Part shown: one piece after another, positions 1 to 9,950 of the stretch
Numbering within the stretch: position 1 is the stretch's first letter
How the letters are laid out: the number at the start of each line of letters is the position of its first letter
The notes under the pieces: model-generated
Told to the model about the DNA's origin: nothing
Databases searched by the model: none
What the model saw: the letters and a program-made list of their open reading frames with translations, nothing else
DNA from: Dokdonia pacifica
GTDB taxonomy: Bacteria > Bacteroidota > Bacteroidia > Flavobacteriales > Flavobacteriaceae
NCBI RefSeq assembly: GCF_900188275.1
Contig: NZ_FZNY01000011.1
Coordinates: forward strand, 1-64,000
Direction of reading: 5' to 3'
Length of the DNA stretch: 64,000 nt
Made by a program: the position numbers and the translations under genes

Positions 1-32
1 TTCGCTCTACAATATCCCTCGCAAAGCGGGTG

Positions 33-61
33 CAAATGTACAACTATTATTTTATTCCAAA
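33..61 (-). promoter_or_regulatory. Leftward Bacteroidota-type promoter for a gene outside the window
   Basis: Read on the minus strand there is TTTG (58-61), a 17-base spacer and TACATTTG (33-40), which fits the TTTG / TAnnTTTG form of housekeeping promoters in this phylum. Transcription would run left, out of the window. The product is not visible. Confidence 0.5.
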
Positions 62-134
62 CAAACAAAAAATGAAAAAAATTTAATCTTTTTTTATCCG
101 AAAAAATAACTCCAAAATCAATCTAATGAACTAC

Positions 135-164
135 CCGTTTTCGCCGAAACGGACCGCAAAGATA
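135..164 (-). promoter_or_regulatory. Second leftward -7 element with a hairpin at the transcript start
   Basis: The minus strand carries TATCTTTG (157-164), immediately followed by a GC-rich stem-loop (CCGTTT at 135-140 pairing with AAACGG at 147-152). The layout resembles leaders of stable-RNA operons in Flavobacteria, but no RNA gene is inside the window, so this is inference. The rest of 1-306 is AT-rich and I see nothing else in it. Confidence 0.4.
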
Positions 165-306
165 ACACCTCTTTTCTAACTAAAAAGAAAAATCACAACC
201 TTTTTTAAAAAAAATTACAACCCACTGCAAAACAATACCATATAATGATAGAAAATAAACTATTAGTCATTACTTATTTAGATGATACTATCGCAACAAA
301 ATATCC

Positions 307-486
307 TTATTGTTCAATACTCTCTGCTTGAAATGATTGTAGCTCGCCTTCTTCAAAAGCAACTGAAACCTGAATGGGATTACAGCAGACTTCACAATCT
401 TCTACATAGGATGTATTAACAGAAGGATCTAGCAACATAGATATCTCTTCCCAACAGTGTGGACATTGAAAAAAATATTCATACAT
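307..486 (-). CDS. CPXCG-type cysteine-rich zinc-ribbon protein
   Basis: A 59-residue reading frame starts MYEYFFQCPHCWEEI and contains CPHC near the N-terminus and CEVCC at residues 31-35, two cysteine pairs spaced like a small zinc ribbon. This fits the 'CPXCG motif-containing cysteine-rich protein' family, whose role is unknown. It begins 34 bases after the stop of the efflux channel gene on the same strand and could be the last gene of that operon. The acidic C-terminal half is typical of the family. I rely on the cysteine pattern and length only. Confidence 0.75.
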   Translation of the reverse strand: MYEYFFQCPHCWEEISMLLDPSVNTSYVEDCEVCCNPIQVSVAFEEGELQSFQAESIEQ

Positions 487-520
487 AACTGTATTTTTAA
501 TTTACTACTATCTACCTATT

Positions 521-1891
521 TTAGAAAGCAACATTAAGAAGTTGTCCTGTAAGTTGCAAAAGTTGTAACTCAGCCAATTTTGCAGTGTATTTTGCAGCAT
601 TTTTTGTAACCTGCGCATTTAAAAGGTTTAATTGCGCTTGCCTAAATTCAACACTTGTAATCTGACCTAGTTTTAATCTTTCTTGAGAACGCTTAAAATT
701 ATCTTCATTGGTTTTTACATTTTGCGTTTGAAGATCATAAATAGTAAGTGCATTTTTATAATCTCCTTTTGCATTTGCGATATCACGTTGCACTTGCTGT
801 TGTAATTGCTCTTTTACCAATTCTTGGCTTTGCCTAAATATCTTTGCGTTTTTAAGCGCGACTATCGATCTACCACCATCAAAGATATTCCAACGTAAGC
901 TTGCCCCTGCAGCTAATGAATTAGAAGTAGATGTTGTACTAGGAAAAAAAGCAGATGCTGGATTGTTAGACTGATTCCAACCATAACTTCCTGTCAGACC
1001 TATTGTAGGTAAAAACAAAGCTCTGGCACTTTTAATTTGATAGTCACTGATAATGATATCTTGTTCAGACTGAAGCAAGGTTACATTATTTTGCATTGCT
1101 TGTTCTATATGACTATCTATAACTAACGCATTTACAAAAGAAACTGTAGTATCTGCAAGAAAGGTTTTTTCTAAATCTCTATTAAGCACTACGTTTAAAT
1201 CTCGCTGTGCATTTCTTAAACTTTGACGCGCATTTAATACATTGATACTATCTGTTGTGATATCTACTTTAGCATTCAATATCTGTAATTTATTTGCCTG
1301 CCCATAGTCAAATTGATATTGTGCTCTAACAGCCCTATCCTTACTTACCTGAAGCGCTCCTTCTAGAATAATTACATTTTCTTTCAATCTAGCGACTTCA
1401 TAATACACAGAAAACAGTTGCAACATTGTATTTTCTATCGTTTCCCTTGCTTGAAGTTGTGTTAGATTGTATTGCTCTTTAAGTTGTTTATAGTTGTAAT
1501 ACCGTCCTAACCCATCAAACAATGTATAATCAAGATTTATAGATGCATTATACCTTGTAGTCTCTGCTCCTTCTATTTCTATATCTGGTCTTGGATTTCC
1601 TTCTTGATCTGTTGCGCCTCCAAAATCTGTATTACTAGTTGTTCTATCAAAGTTTGCACCTGCATTTCCAGATATGGTAGGCAGATAATCTGCATTTAGA
1701 ATACTGGTATTGTTTTCTGAGATAGCCACTTGATTATTTGCTAGCTGAATGCCAAAGTTATTTTCAAGCATTAGAGATACTGCTTCTTCTTTAGGCAATA
1801 CTTCCGATAGGGTTTCTTGTGCGTACGCTTTCGCGAAAGCGAATACCACAATAACAAAAGTTATAACATACTGCTTAAGATTCATGTTCAT
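521..1891 (-). CDS. TolC-family outer membrane efflux channel
   Basis: This is the outer membrane channel of a tripartite efflux system. The protein (about 456 residues) has a signal peptide ending AYA just before QETL, then the two long helical repeats of the TolC family, with sequences such as YNASINLDYTLFDGLGR and LRWNIFDGG at matching places in each half. The longest frame begins with TTG at 1897; the ATGs at 1891 or 1885 are more likely starts. All of these lie inside the end of the pump gene, so the two genes overlap and are probably translationally coupled. Oddly, the signal peptide segment FAFAKAYA is encoded by a copy of the genome-wide palindrome (1826-1841), so a repeat supplies the end of the export signal. 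Confidence 0.92.
   Translation of the reverse strand: MNMNLKQYVITFVIVVFAFAKAYAQETLSEVLPKEEAVSLMLENNFGIQLANNQVAISENNTSILNADYLPTISGNAGANFDRTTSNTDFGGATDQEGNPRPDIEIEGAETTRYNASINLDYTLFDGLGRYYNYKQLKEQYNLTQLQARETIENTMLQLFSVYYEVARLKENVIILEGALQVSKDRAVRAQYQFDYGQANKLQILNAKVDITTDSINVLNARQSLRNAQRDLNVVLNRDLEKTFLADTTVSFVNALVIDSHIEQAMQNNVTLLQSEQDIIISDYQIKSARALFLPTIGLTGSYGWNQSNNPASAFFPSTTSTSNSLAAGASLRWNIFDGGRSIVALKNAKIFRQSQELVKEQLQQQVQRDIANAKGDYKNALTIYDLQTQNVKTNEDNFKRSQERLKLGQITSVEFRQAQLNLLNAQVTKNAAKYTAKLAELQLLQLTGQLLNVAF
1826..1841. repeat. Iterated palindrome CGCTTTCGCGAAAGCG, copy 1
   Basis: A perfect 16-base palindrome inside the tolC-like gene, read there as F-A-F-A-K-A at the end of the signal peptide. 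Confidence 0.95.
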
Positions 1892-4800
1892 GCTCAATTA
1901 TTGGTTCTGATTGCAACTCTTCATTGATCTCTAGTGATTCTTTTAATTCTTGATCTGAATACATATGGGATTCACTTTCTTTCTTTTCTTTAATAGCTCT
2001 TTCTACTTCTTCTTTAGTGACATCTCCTCCTATGTATATCCATTTTAAAGCGACTTTTATACTATTGCTAAAAGATAAAAATATAGGAAGAAGTATTAAT
2101 GTAAGAATCGTAGCAAAGCCAATACCATACGCAATAGATATTGCCATAGGAATTAAGAACTGCGCTTGTCTACTTTGCTCAAAAATTAATGGTGCTAGTC
2201 CAGCTATGGTTGTAATCGAGGTTAAGAATATTGCTCTAAAACGAGCTCGACCAGCTTCATAAATGGCATCATCAAAAGACATCCCTTCTTTCAGGTTTGT
2301 ATTGAATTTACCTATAAGCACCAAACCATCATTTACCATAATCCCAATAAGTGCTATAATTCCAAGCATAGACAGAATATTTACTGGAAAGTCGTGAACC
2401 CAATGTCCCCAGGCAACGGCAGGTAAGCTAAACGGCACCAACAATATTAATAATATAGGCTGACTATAACTACGGAATGTAAATGCTATGGTGATATAAA
2501 TAAGCAGCAATACAACAATACCTACGGGACCTAAAGAATCTGTAAGCTTATTAGCCTCTCTGTTTTGCCCTTCATAAGACGGAGTTACTGTTGGATATTT
2601 AGAGAGTATTTCTGGCATGATTTCGTTACGTATTTCTGCTACGATATCGGTTGCACTTGTATTTTTAGGATCCTTAAGATCGGCTGATATTTGGATTTCG
2701 CGTTGTCCTTCCAAGTGATTTACAGCCACATCACCTCTTTGTATGGTATAGGTTGCTATTTCTTGAAGTGGTACACGCTCGCCATTAGGTACCAAAATAC
2801 GCATGGCATCCAAATCTGCTATAGAAGAACGATCTTCTCTATCATAACGCACCCACACTCTTATTTCATCTTGCCCTCTTTGAAAACGCTGTGCTTGTGT
2901 TCCAAAAAACGCAGCTCTTACTTGCGCCATTACCGTACTAAGATTAAGCCCTAAAGCATAGGCTTGCTCTTTTAACTCCAATCTTATTTCTTTAATTCCA
3001 GCAGGATCATTATCGGTAACATCTTTAAGAAGTTGATTGGCTAGTAAAATATCTTTTAACTCTTTTTTTACCGCTTTTAGTTCTGTTATATTATTTCCTA
3101 AAAGAGAAACTGAAACTGGGCTTCCTCCAAAATTTCCTCCTCCTCCAAAAACAAGACTCTCTGCGCCAATCACCTCTCCTACTTTTTCGCGTAAGCGGTT
3201 TGTCACAAGAATAGATGTAATTTCATCTGGGCGTTCTTCTCCAGGCAAAAGATTCATCGTTAAGGTTGCAGCAGCACTACCTGGTCCTAAATTTTTAATA
3301 ATATTTTCAGTGAGTTCCTTATCTGTACCTGCAAAATACTCTTCTGTAAATTCCTTATTTACCTCTATTGCCTTTTCTTCTATGAAAGAAATAATACTAT
3401 CTGTTACTTTTTCATTCGTTCCATTAGGCATATTGAGCGTAATCTGAACACGATCACTTGCTATTTGAGGAAAAAATGCACCTCTTATAATTCCAGCCCC
3501 AAAGCTTCCAGCTGTCAATAGAATGACAAATATAAATAGAGAGACTGTTATTAATTTATATCGCAATGTTGTCTTAAGCAAAGGGCTATAAACATTATCC
3601 CTTAACCAAGACATGATATTATCTCCAAACGTATTGATATATCTTAATTTTGAAAATAACCTCCCTATTGTTGTTGTAGGTTTTTTACCGTCTTTACGTA
3701 ATGCTTTTGAATGAGCTAAATGCGCTGGAAGAATAATTAAAGCTTCTATTAATGAAACACCAAGCGTCAAGATAACTACTACTGATACTTCTCCAAAAAA
3801 ATCTCCAATTCTACCATCTAAAAACAGAAAGATTCCAAAAGCTAATAAGGTGGTTATAATTGCAGATACAATAGGAGGAATCACCTCCATTGTTCCATCT
3901 ATTGCCGCCTGAATAGGTTTTTTGCCTTTTTCATAATGTTGATATATATTTTCTGCAATCACAATACCATCATCCACCAGAATACCGATTACGATAATCA
4001 TCCCAAATAATGATAACACATTAATTGTCACATTAAAATAAGGGGCTAACATAAACATTCCCAAAAAGGCAATTGGCAGTCCAAATGCTACCCAAAAAGC
4101 TAATCGTGTATTTAGAAATAGACTTAAAAAGATAAGTACCAGAATCATTCCCACAATCGCATTTTCCGTAAGAAGTTCTGTACGTTGTACTAAGGTTGTA
4201 GATAAATCTGTAATTACATTTAACTCTACATTATTATACTTGACATTAAAATCTTCTATGTATTCTTTTACTTTTTCAGCACTAGAGATAAGGTCTTCAG
4301 AATTTGTACTGGTTACTACCACATTAAGTGCGGTTTCTCCATTATAGAAAGTAGCATTGGGATTTTCTGAAAAACGATCACGTACTATTGCCACATCTTT
4401 TAAGCGAACTGTTCGGCCGGTAGCATCTGCTCTTACAATAATATTTTCAAGTTCATTTCCGTAATAAGATCTATTATTTGCTCTTATCAAGTATTCTTCT
4501 GCATCTGCTTTTACAGTTCCTCCTGTAGTTAAGATATTTGTTCTTGAAACTGCTTGAGCAACTTCATCAAAAGAAATATTATAAGCAAGTAAGTTATTCT
4601 CATTTACTGCGATTTCAATTTCTTCATCTGGATATCCTGAGACATTAATTTGCGAGATTCCCTCTACGCCTCTTAAGTCATTTTCGACCTGACGTCCTAT
4701 CTGTTTTAGTGTAGCTAGCGGAATGTCTTTTCCGCTTACCGCGAAAGATATTGTTTGTCGTACTGCTTCTAGTTTTGACACTACAAGTGGTTCCATACCT

Positions 4801-5162
4801 GTAGGAAATGAAGGAACTCTATCTACCGCATTTTTTACTTCTAGAAGCATAAAGTCGATATCTTCTCCTTTTGCAATTTCTACATTAATGCTCCCACTAT
4901 TTTCTCTAGAGGTAGATGTTACCCTATCTACACCTGCTAATCCTTTGAGGTTATCTTCAATCTTTAAGACAATACCCTCTTCTACTTCTTGAGGAGAAGC
5001 TCCCGGATAGACAATTGTAATCAGTACATTTTTAGAATCTACTAGCGGAAAAAAGGAAGATCGCATCGATCTCGCTCCTAAAATACCTAAGATGGCAAAA
5101 GCTATCACAATTACATTTACAGCAACATGATATTTTATAAAGTAAGAGATTAGTTTTCTCAT
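1875..5162 (-). CDS. RND-family efflux pump (inner membrane transporter)
   Basis: At 1095 residues it has the standard length and architecture of an RND transporter: TM1 near residues 12-30, a large periplasmic loop, TM2-TM6 around 330-490, a second periplasmic loop and TM8-TM12 around 870-1030. The segment GILVDDGIVIAENIYQHYE in the middle of the first membrane block is the conserved proton-relay region of the family, and an analogous GIMVNDGLVLIGKF occurs in the second half. The C-terminal tail is long and charged. It sits 3 bases after the adaptor gene and overlaps the channel gene, so the three form one operon. The substrate cannot be read from the sequence; a multidrug type is more likely than a metal type because no metal-binding motif is seen. 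Confidence 0.93.
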   Translation of the reverse strand: MRKLISYFIKYHVAVNVIVIAFAILGILGARSMRSSFFPLVDSKNVLITIVYPGASPQEVEEGIVLKIEDNLKGLAGVDRVTSTSRENSGSINVEIAKGEDIDFMLLEVKNAVDRVPSFPTGMEPLVVSKLEAVRQTISFAVSGKDIPLATLKQIGRQVENDLRGVEGISQINVSGYPDEEIEIAVNENNLLAYNISFDEVAQAVSRTNILTTGGTVKADAEEYLIRANNRSYYGNELENIIVRADATGRTVRLKDVAIVRDRFSENPNATFYNGETALNVVVTSTNSEDLISSAEKVKEYIEDFNVKYNNVELNVITDLSTTLVQRTELLTENAIVGMILVLIFLSLFLNTRLAFWVAFGLPIAFLGMFMLAPYFNVTINVLSLFGMIIVIGILVDDGIVIAENIYQHYEKGKKPIQAAIDGTMEVIPPIVSAIITTLLAFGIFLFLDGRIGDFFGEVSVVVILTLGVSLIEALIILPAHLAHSKALRKDGKKPTTTIGRLFSKLRYINTFGDNIMSWLRDNVYSPLLKTTLRYKLITVSLFIFVILLTAGSFGAGIIRGAFFPQIASDRVQITLNMPNGTNEKVTDSIISFIEEKAIEVNKEFTEEYFAGTDKELTENIIKNLGPGSAAATLTMNLLPGEERPDEITSILVTNRLREKVGEVIGAESLVFGGGGNFGGSPVSVSLLGNNITELKAVKKELKDILLANQLLKDVTDNDPAGIKEIRLELKEQAYALGLNLSTVMAQVRAAFFGTQAQRFQRGQDEIRVWVRYDREDRSSIADLDAMRILVPNGERVPLQEIATYTIQRGDVAVNHLEGQREIQISADLKDPKNTSATDIVAEIRNEIMPEILSKYPTVTPSYEGQNREANKLTDSLGPVGIVVLLLIYITIAFTFRSYSQPILLILLVPFSLPAVAWGHWVHDFPVNILSMLGIIALIGIMVNDGLVLIGKFNTNLKEGMSFDDAIYEAGRARFRAIFLTSITTIAGLAPLIFEQSRQAQFLIPMAISIAYGIGFATILTLILLPIFLSFSNSIKVALKWIYIGGDVTKEEVERAIKEKKESESHMYSDQELKESLEINEELQSEPIIEHEHES

Positions 5163-5165
5163 GAC

Positions 5166-6296
5166 TTATTCGGTTTTTGCTGTCTTACCATCTTCATAGA
5201 CCTTTATTCTCATTCCTGCATATGCTCCAGGAACTGGTCTATCAACTAAGATAGTACCATCAGGCACTCCTTTTACAACTACTGTTTTTTCAGAAAAATA
5301 AACAGGCTTAACATCTATAATATCTAAAATGGTATCTCTTACAACAAATAGTTGCTTTTCAGATTGCAGTAGATCTCTATTAATGGTAATTGCATCTGTT
5401 TCTTGACGAGCACTTAACTCTGCCTCAAGATACATACCCTCTCTTAAGGATTCATTTTTAACTTCTATAAATGCAGTGATTGTTTGTGATGCTTGTTCTA
5501 TATTTCCATTAATACGTGTAACTACTCCTTTATACTCTTTTGAATCATCTAAATTCTTTAGAGTTACCTCTTTTCCTACCTTTAATAAATCTGCATAAAT
5601 TTTACTAATGGCGACTGGAAGTTCATACACACCTGTTTCTATAAACTCTCCTATTTTCTGACCACTACGCACTAGTGTTCCTTCTGTTACATTTGCTTCT
5701 GTCAAGATTCCAGAAAACGGAGCTGTTATACGATACTTATATAATCGCTGTTCTAAATTTTTTACATTGTAATAAGAAGTAAGAATATTGCGACCGGTTA
5801 TGAAGTAACGTTCCTTATCTGAAGTTATCTCTGGAAGTTCTGGCAATGATTTATTAACATCAAATGTATTGACATATCGCTCCCATTTTGCATACGCATC
5901 TGGATAATCTAACCTTAAATCTGGCAATAACGCTGTAATTTGATTGATCAAATTACTTTTTTGAGAGTTTACAGTTGCTCTAAACTCTGAAGCATTCAAT
6001 CTCAAAAGCGTTTCTCCTTTTCGAAACACTTGACCAGGCTTAAACAATTTATTACCGGCTATAAGAACTCCCTGAACCTCAGAATATAATTCAACTCTAC
6101 GTTTAGCCGTAAGATTTCCATTTGCTTCTATAACCAAAGGAACAGTTCCATTTTGAACTGTATCTACAAAAACCGTTTTAATAACGGGTTTTGGTTTTGG
6201 TCTTTCTTTTTTATCTAAGCCAAAAAGTTTAGTCATAAAAAAGATGCCTAAAACTAAAATGATTAGACTAACAACAATTTGCAAAACTGTTCTCAT
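5166..6296 (-). CDS. HlyD/AcrA-type periplasmic adaptor of the efflux pump
   Basis: First gene of the three-gene efflux operon; it would bridge the RND pump and the TolC channel. The 376-residue protein starts with a membrane anchor (about residues 5-23), followed by the lipoyl-like half motif VELYSEVQGVL near residue 70. Its partner half, YRITAPFSGILTEANVTEGTLV, lies near residues 190-210, with a short helical hairpin between. Beta-barrel and membrane-proximal domains follow. The hairpin is interrupted by a proline-rich stretch and is shorter than in AcrA. Confidence 0.9.
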   Translation of the reverse strand: MRTVLQIVVSLIILVLGIFFMTKLFGLDKKERPKPKPVIKTVFVDTVQNGTVPLVIEANGNLTAKRRVELYSEVQGVLIAGNKLFKPGQVFRKGETLLRLNASEFRATVNSQKSNLINQITALLPDLRLDYPDAYAKWERYVNTFDVNKSLPELPEITSDKERYFITGRNILTSYYNVKNLEQRLYKYRITAPFSGILTEANVTEGTLVRSGQKIGEFIETGVYELPVAISKIYADLLKVGKEVTLKNLDDSKEYKGVVTRINGNIEQASQTITAFIEVKNESLREGMYLEAELSARQETDAITINRDLLQSEKQLFVVRDTILDIIDVKPVYFSEKTVVVKGVPDGTILVDRPVPGAYAGMRIKVYEDGKTAKTE

Positions 6297-6497
6297 AGGT
6301 TATGGTTTGGTTCTGGTAAGTTGGTATAATTATCCAAAAAAATTATGATTCATCTATACCAGATGCAAAAGTATGCACCCACTAGGTATCATATCGTTAA
6401 AAAACTCATAATTTAAATGCTAGAATATAGCAGGGATTACTAACCATATAGCGACAAAGCAAATATCTACTGAGAAGTAAAAATGCAAGAAATATTA

Positions 6498-8411
6498 TTA
6501 TGCTATTGCATCTATTTGCTCTGATGTTTCTTCCCAATCTTCCATCAATTGGTCAAGTGCTTTCTTTTTATTTTGATAGTTATCAAAGAAATCTGGCTGT
6601 GCCACAGTTGCATCATAATTAATTTCCATTTCAACATCTATAGCTTTGATTTCCCGTTCAAGTTTGTTGATCTGAGATTCAATCTTACTTAATTTATTAT
6701 TCAGGCCTTTCAATTTTTTCTGATCCTCGTAAGATTGTTTATTATCTTTTTTAGTTTCTACCTTAACAGGTTGATCATCTCTTTTTTCAATTTCGCGTAA
6801 GCTTTCTACTTCACGAGCATCTAAATAATAGTCTATATCACCTAAATATTCTTTGATACGATAATCTTTAAATTCATACACCCTATCTGTAAGGCCTTGT
6901 AAAAAATCTCTATCGTGTGACACAACAATAAGCGTCCCATCAAAATTTCTCAAAGCATCCTTTAATACATTTTTAGATTTTATATCAAGGTGATTGGTTG
7001 GCTCATCCATTACGAGCACATTAAAGGGCTGCAACATCATTTTAGCAAGAGCCAATCGATTACGCTCTCCTCCAGAAAGTACTCGCACATATTTATCTAC
7101 CTCTTCTCCTCTAAAAAGAAAAGATCCTAAAATATCTCGTACTCGTGGTCTTGTTTTTTCATCGGCAGCATCTATCATCGTATCCTCTACTGTTTTGCTA
7201 CCATCTAAATATTCTGCTTGGTTTTGAGCAAAATATCCTATTTGCACATTATGACCTAATTTGAGATGTCCATTATGCTCTAGTTCACCTACAATAATTT
7301 TTGCCAATGTAGATTTCCCTTGACCGTTTTGCCCCACAAAAGCAGTTTTTGTATCCCGTTCTACAAGCAAATCTATATCTTGAAGCACTTTCTTATCTCC
7401 ATAATTTTTAGCAATGTTTTCTGCTTCAATTACTACTTTACCTGGTGTAACAGATACAGGAAACTTTAGTGTCATGACACTATTATCATCCTCATCTACT
7501 TCAATACGGTCTATCTTATCTAGTTTTTTAATAAGTGACTGTGCCATTGTAGCTTTAGAAGCTTTAGCTCTGAATTTTTCAATAAGCTTTTCCGTTTGCT
7601 CTATATGTTTTTGTTGGTTTTTTTGAGCTGCTAACTGCTGTTCTCTTAATTCTTTACGTAATACCAAGTATTTAGAATATGCTTTAGGGTAGTCATATAT
7701 TCTTCCTAAGGATATTTCTATAGTACGATTGGTTACATTATCTAAGAACATTTTATCATGAGATACAATTACAATAGCTCCGGTATAATTTTTCAAAAAC
7801 CCTTCTAACCAGATAATAGACTCTATATCTAAATGGTTTGTAGGCTCATCAAGCAATAAGATATCATTGCTTTGCAATAGCAGTTTTGCAAGTTCAATAC
7901 GCATACGCCAACCTCCAGAAAAGGTATCCGTAAGCTTATTAAAGTCTTCTCTTTTGAATCCTAATCCTTGCAAGATACGTTCTGTATCTCCTTGATAATT
8001 GTAACCTCCGTGTATTTCATATTGATGTTGTATCTCATTAAGATCTATCATCAATTGGTTATAACTATCACTTTCGTAATCTGTACGCTCAGAAAGTTGT
8101 GTATTTATTTCTTCAAGTTGCTTTTCCAGTTTTTTAATTTCAGAAAATGCCTCATAGGATTCTTCAAGTACTGTTCGTCCTTCTGTAAAATCAATATCCT
8201 GCTTTAAAAATCCAATTTGAATTTCTTTTTCAATAGCAATAGAACCTGTATCATATTCTTGCTCTCCAGATATAATTCGCAACATGGTAGATTTTCCTGC
8301 ACCGTTTTTTCCGACAAGCCCTACACGATCTCCTGCATTAAGTCTATATGTTATTTCCTCAAAAAGATATTCTCCTTGAAATGATACTGAAAGGTTATGG
8401 ATATTAAGCAT
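6498..8411 (-). CDS. ABC-F family ATPase (ribosome-associated type)
   Basis: A soluble protein of 637 residues with two ABC cassettes and no membrane segment, as in the ABC-F group that acts on ribosomes. Cassette 1 has the Walker A GLVGKNGAGKST near residue 33 and signature TFSGGWRMRIELAK; cassette 2 has FVGQNGQGKST near residue 356 and signature LSGGERNRLALAK. Each is followed by a DEPTNHLDI Walker B. A basic linker lies between the cassettes and a charged coiled coil covers about residues 540-637, as in Uup/YheS-like members. Which ABC-F subtype it is cannot be decided by eye. A 200-base gap separates it from the efflux operon, so it is a separate unit. Confidence 0.9.
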   Translation of the reverse strand: MLNIHNLSVSFQGEYLFEEITYRLNAGDRVGLVGKNGAGKSTMLRIISGEQEYDTGSIAIEKEIQIGFLKQDIDFTEGRTVLEESYEAFSEIKKLEKQLEEINTQLSERTDYESDSYNQLMIDLNEIQHQYEIHGGYNYQGDTERILQGLGFKREDFNKLTDTFSGGWRMRIELAKLLLQSNDILLLDEPTNHLDIESIIWLEGFLKNYTGAIVIVSHDKMFLDNVTNRTIEISLGRIYDYPKAYSKYLVLRKELREQQLAAQKNQQKHIEQTEKLIEKFRAKASKATMAQSLIKKLDKIDRIEVDEDDNSVMTLKFPVSVTPGKVVIEAENIAKNYGDKKVLQDIDLLVERDTKTAFVGQNGQGKSTLAKIIVGELEHNGHLKLGHNVQIGYFAQNQAEYLDGSKTVEDTMIDAADEKTRPRVRDILGSFLFRGEEVDKYVRVLSGGERNRLALAKMMLQPFNVLVMDEPTNHLDIKSKNVLKDALRNFDGTLIVVSHDRDFLQGLTDRVYEFKDYRIKEYLGDIDYYLDAREVESLREIEKRDDQPVKVETKKDNKQSYEDQKKLKGLNNKLSKIESQINKLEREIKAIDVEMEINYDATVAQPDFFDNYQNKKKALDQLMEDWEETSEQIDAIA

Positions 8412-8464
8412 CTCTAAATAGATAAAAATTATAGTCTTCTCTAAAAGAAGAATGCAAAGATGCT

Positions 8465-8472
8465 TAAATTTG
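8465..8472 (+). promoter_or_regulatory. -7 element of the DUF983 gene
   Basis: TAAATTTG fits TAnnTTTG and lies 20 bases before the ATG at 8493. No clear TTTG is seen upstream at the usual spacing. Confidence 0.45.
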
Positions 8473-8492
8473 CACTGTAAATCAACTTCATT

Positions 8493-8891
8493 ATGGCATT
8501 TTTAAAAGGAACAAAAATCAATAGTATTCTATTTGGCAAATGTCCAGTTTGCCAGAATGAATCTATGTACAAACAATCTAACCCTTACGTATTATCACAA
8601 ACACTAGAGATGCATGAACGATGCTCTCATTGTGACACTAAATACAAAATTGAGCCTTCCTTTTTTTATGGGGCAATGTATGTAAGTTATCCTGTCGGAA
8701 TTATTTTTGCAGCTATTGCGTTTGCGATTACTTATTTCTTTATTGGAGCTACGCTATTAAATACATTTTTTGCAATTGTAGGTACGATGATTTTGTTTTT
8801 ACCTATCATTATGAGGCTTTCGCGAAATATATGGATTAACTTTTTCATGAAATATGATAAAACAAAAGATAGACTAGTAGACGTCGTATAA
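8493..8891 (+). CDS. DUF983 family membrane protein
   Basis: 132 residues. The N-terminus carries two cysteine pairs, CPVC (about residue 18) and CSHC (about residue 44), likely a zinc site, followed by PSFFYGAMYVSYPVG, a hallmark of DUF983. Two membrane helices follow (about 68-87 and 90-107). The function of the family is unknown. The stop codon directly abuts the stop of the convergent oxidoreductase gene with no base between. A degenerate copy of the iterated palindrome (8816-8827) lies in the coding region and is read as R-L-S-R-N. Confidence 0.85.
   Translation: MAFLKGTKINSILFGKCPVCQNESMYKQSNPYVLSQTLEMHERCSHCDTKYKIEPSFFYGAMYVSYPVGIIFAAIAFAITYFFIGATLLNTFFAIVGTMILFLPIIMRLSRNIWINFFMKYDKTKDRLVDVV
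8816..8827. repeat. Degenerate copy of the iterated palindrome
   Basis: Only the 12-base core GCTTTCGCGAAA is kept; the outer arm on the right is lost. It lies within the DUF983 gene. Confidence 0.6.
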
Positions 8892-9944
8892 CTATTTGTT
8901 TTTATCAAACCGTTTTATATTTACTTCTTCTAGTAAATCTTCTCCATTTTCTAGATGTTCATAAAGATTTATTGCTAGCATCGCAGACATCATAATTCCA
9001 CGTGTTCCCAAACCATTAAAGACAACTAATTGAGGATATTCAGGGTGCACTCCCAGCAAAGCTCTTCGATCACTCACAGTAGGGCGAATTCCAACTTCCT
9101 GATCTATAATTTCATATTCACAAGAAACTAAGGAAGTAAATTTTTGAATAAGCTCTTCTCTAGCACTCTTGGTAGGGACAATATCTTTATTTTCCCAATT
9201 AAATGTAGCCCCTACTTTATACAAATCGTCTCCTAAAGGAACAATAAAAAACGATGTTTTTATAGCAGCTGTGAGTTTTAAATGTGTTGCTTTTACAATA
9301 ATATACTCTCCTTTATTTCCCACCAAAGGCAGCTGCTTGAAATAAGGATTATTCTTCATACCATATCCTTCGGCAAAAACAATACGTTTTGCTCGGATTC
9401 CTTTATACGCTATTCCGTGCTCGGTAAATTCAATTGCTGAGTAGTCAAAGTCCGCTTTCGCGAAAGCGTTTTTAGATTCAAGATAAGCTTGATACTTTTT
9501 TTGAAGTATTTTAATATCAATCCTTCCCGTTTCTAAAACTCTACCATATGCATAGGGTGCATTAATAAATGGGTTAGTATCCGAAATTAACTCAGTAGAA
9601 ACAAATCGCTCCAGTTCAGGTTTATCTGAAGCAGTAAACCAATTATTTTGATCTTCTATAGATGAAAATACTTTTTGAACTGGCAGTTCTTGAATACATT
9701 GAGTTTGAATTTTCCTTTCTATTCTTTTAAAATAAGGAATTGCAATATCTAATTGTTCTATTGCTTTCCAAGGGAGTGTGTATCGCTTTAAAATTACGGG
9801 GTTGTATAATCCAGCAGCCACACGACTAGCCCCACCTAATCCATTATCAAATACCAAAAAAGATTTTCCGGCATTCTCTAATTGTTCACAAAAAGCAATT
9901 CCTGCTAATCCCAAACCAACAATAATATAATCTACTTTTTGCAT
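8892..9944 (-). CDS. FAD-dependent oxidoreductase, DadA/glycine-oxidase-like
   Basis: The protein begins MQKVDYIIVGLGLAGIAFCEQL, a Rossmann dinucleotide-binding motif (GxGxAG) followed by FLVFD, the acidic end of strand 2. The C-terminal segment EVGIRPTVSDRRALLGVHP followed by FNGLGTRGIMMSA is characteristic of DAO-fold amine and amino acid oxidases. The substrate is unknown. The frame is open to a TTG at 9953, but that codon lies inside the promoter's -7 element, so the ATG at 9944 is chosen. Copy 2 of the iterated palindrome is in frame and encodes N-A-F-A-K-A-D near residue 160. Confidence 0.85.
   Translation of the reverse strand: MQKVDYIIVGLGLAGIAFCEQLENAGKSFLVFDNGLGGASRVAAGLYNPVILKRYTLPWKAIEQLDIAIPYFKRIERKIQTQCIQELPVQKVFSSIEDQNNWFTASDKPELERFVSTELISDTNPFINAPYAYGRVLETGRIDIKILQKKYQAYLESKNAFAKADFDYSAIEFTEHGIAYKGIRAKRIVFAEGYGMKNNPYFKQLPLVGNKGEYIIVKATHLKLTAAIKTSFFIVPLGDDLYKVGATFNWENKDIVPTKSAREELIQKFTSLVSCEYEIIDQEVGIRPTVSDRRALLGVHPEYPQLVVFNGLGTRGIMMSAMLAINLYEHLENGEDLLEEVNIKRFDKNK
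9453..9468. repeat. Iterated palindrome, copy 2
   Basis: A perfect 16-base copy within the oxidoreductase gene, read as A-F-A-K-A. Confidence 0.95.
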
Positions 9945-9950
9945 ACAAAA

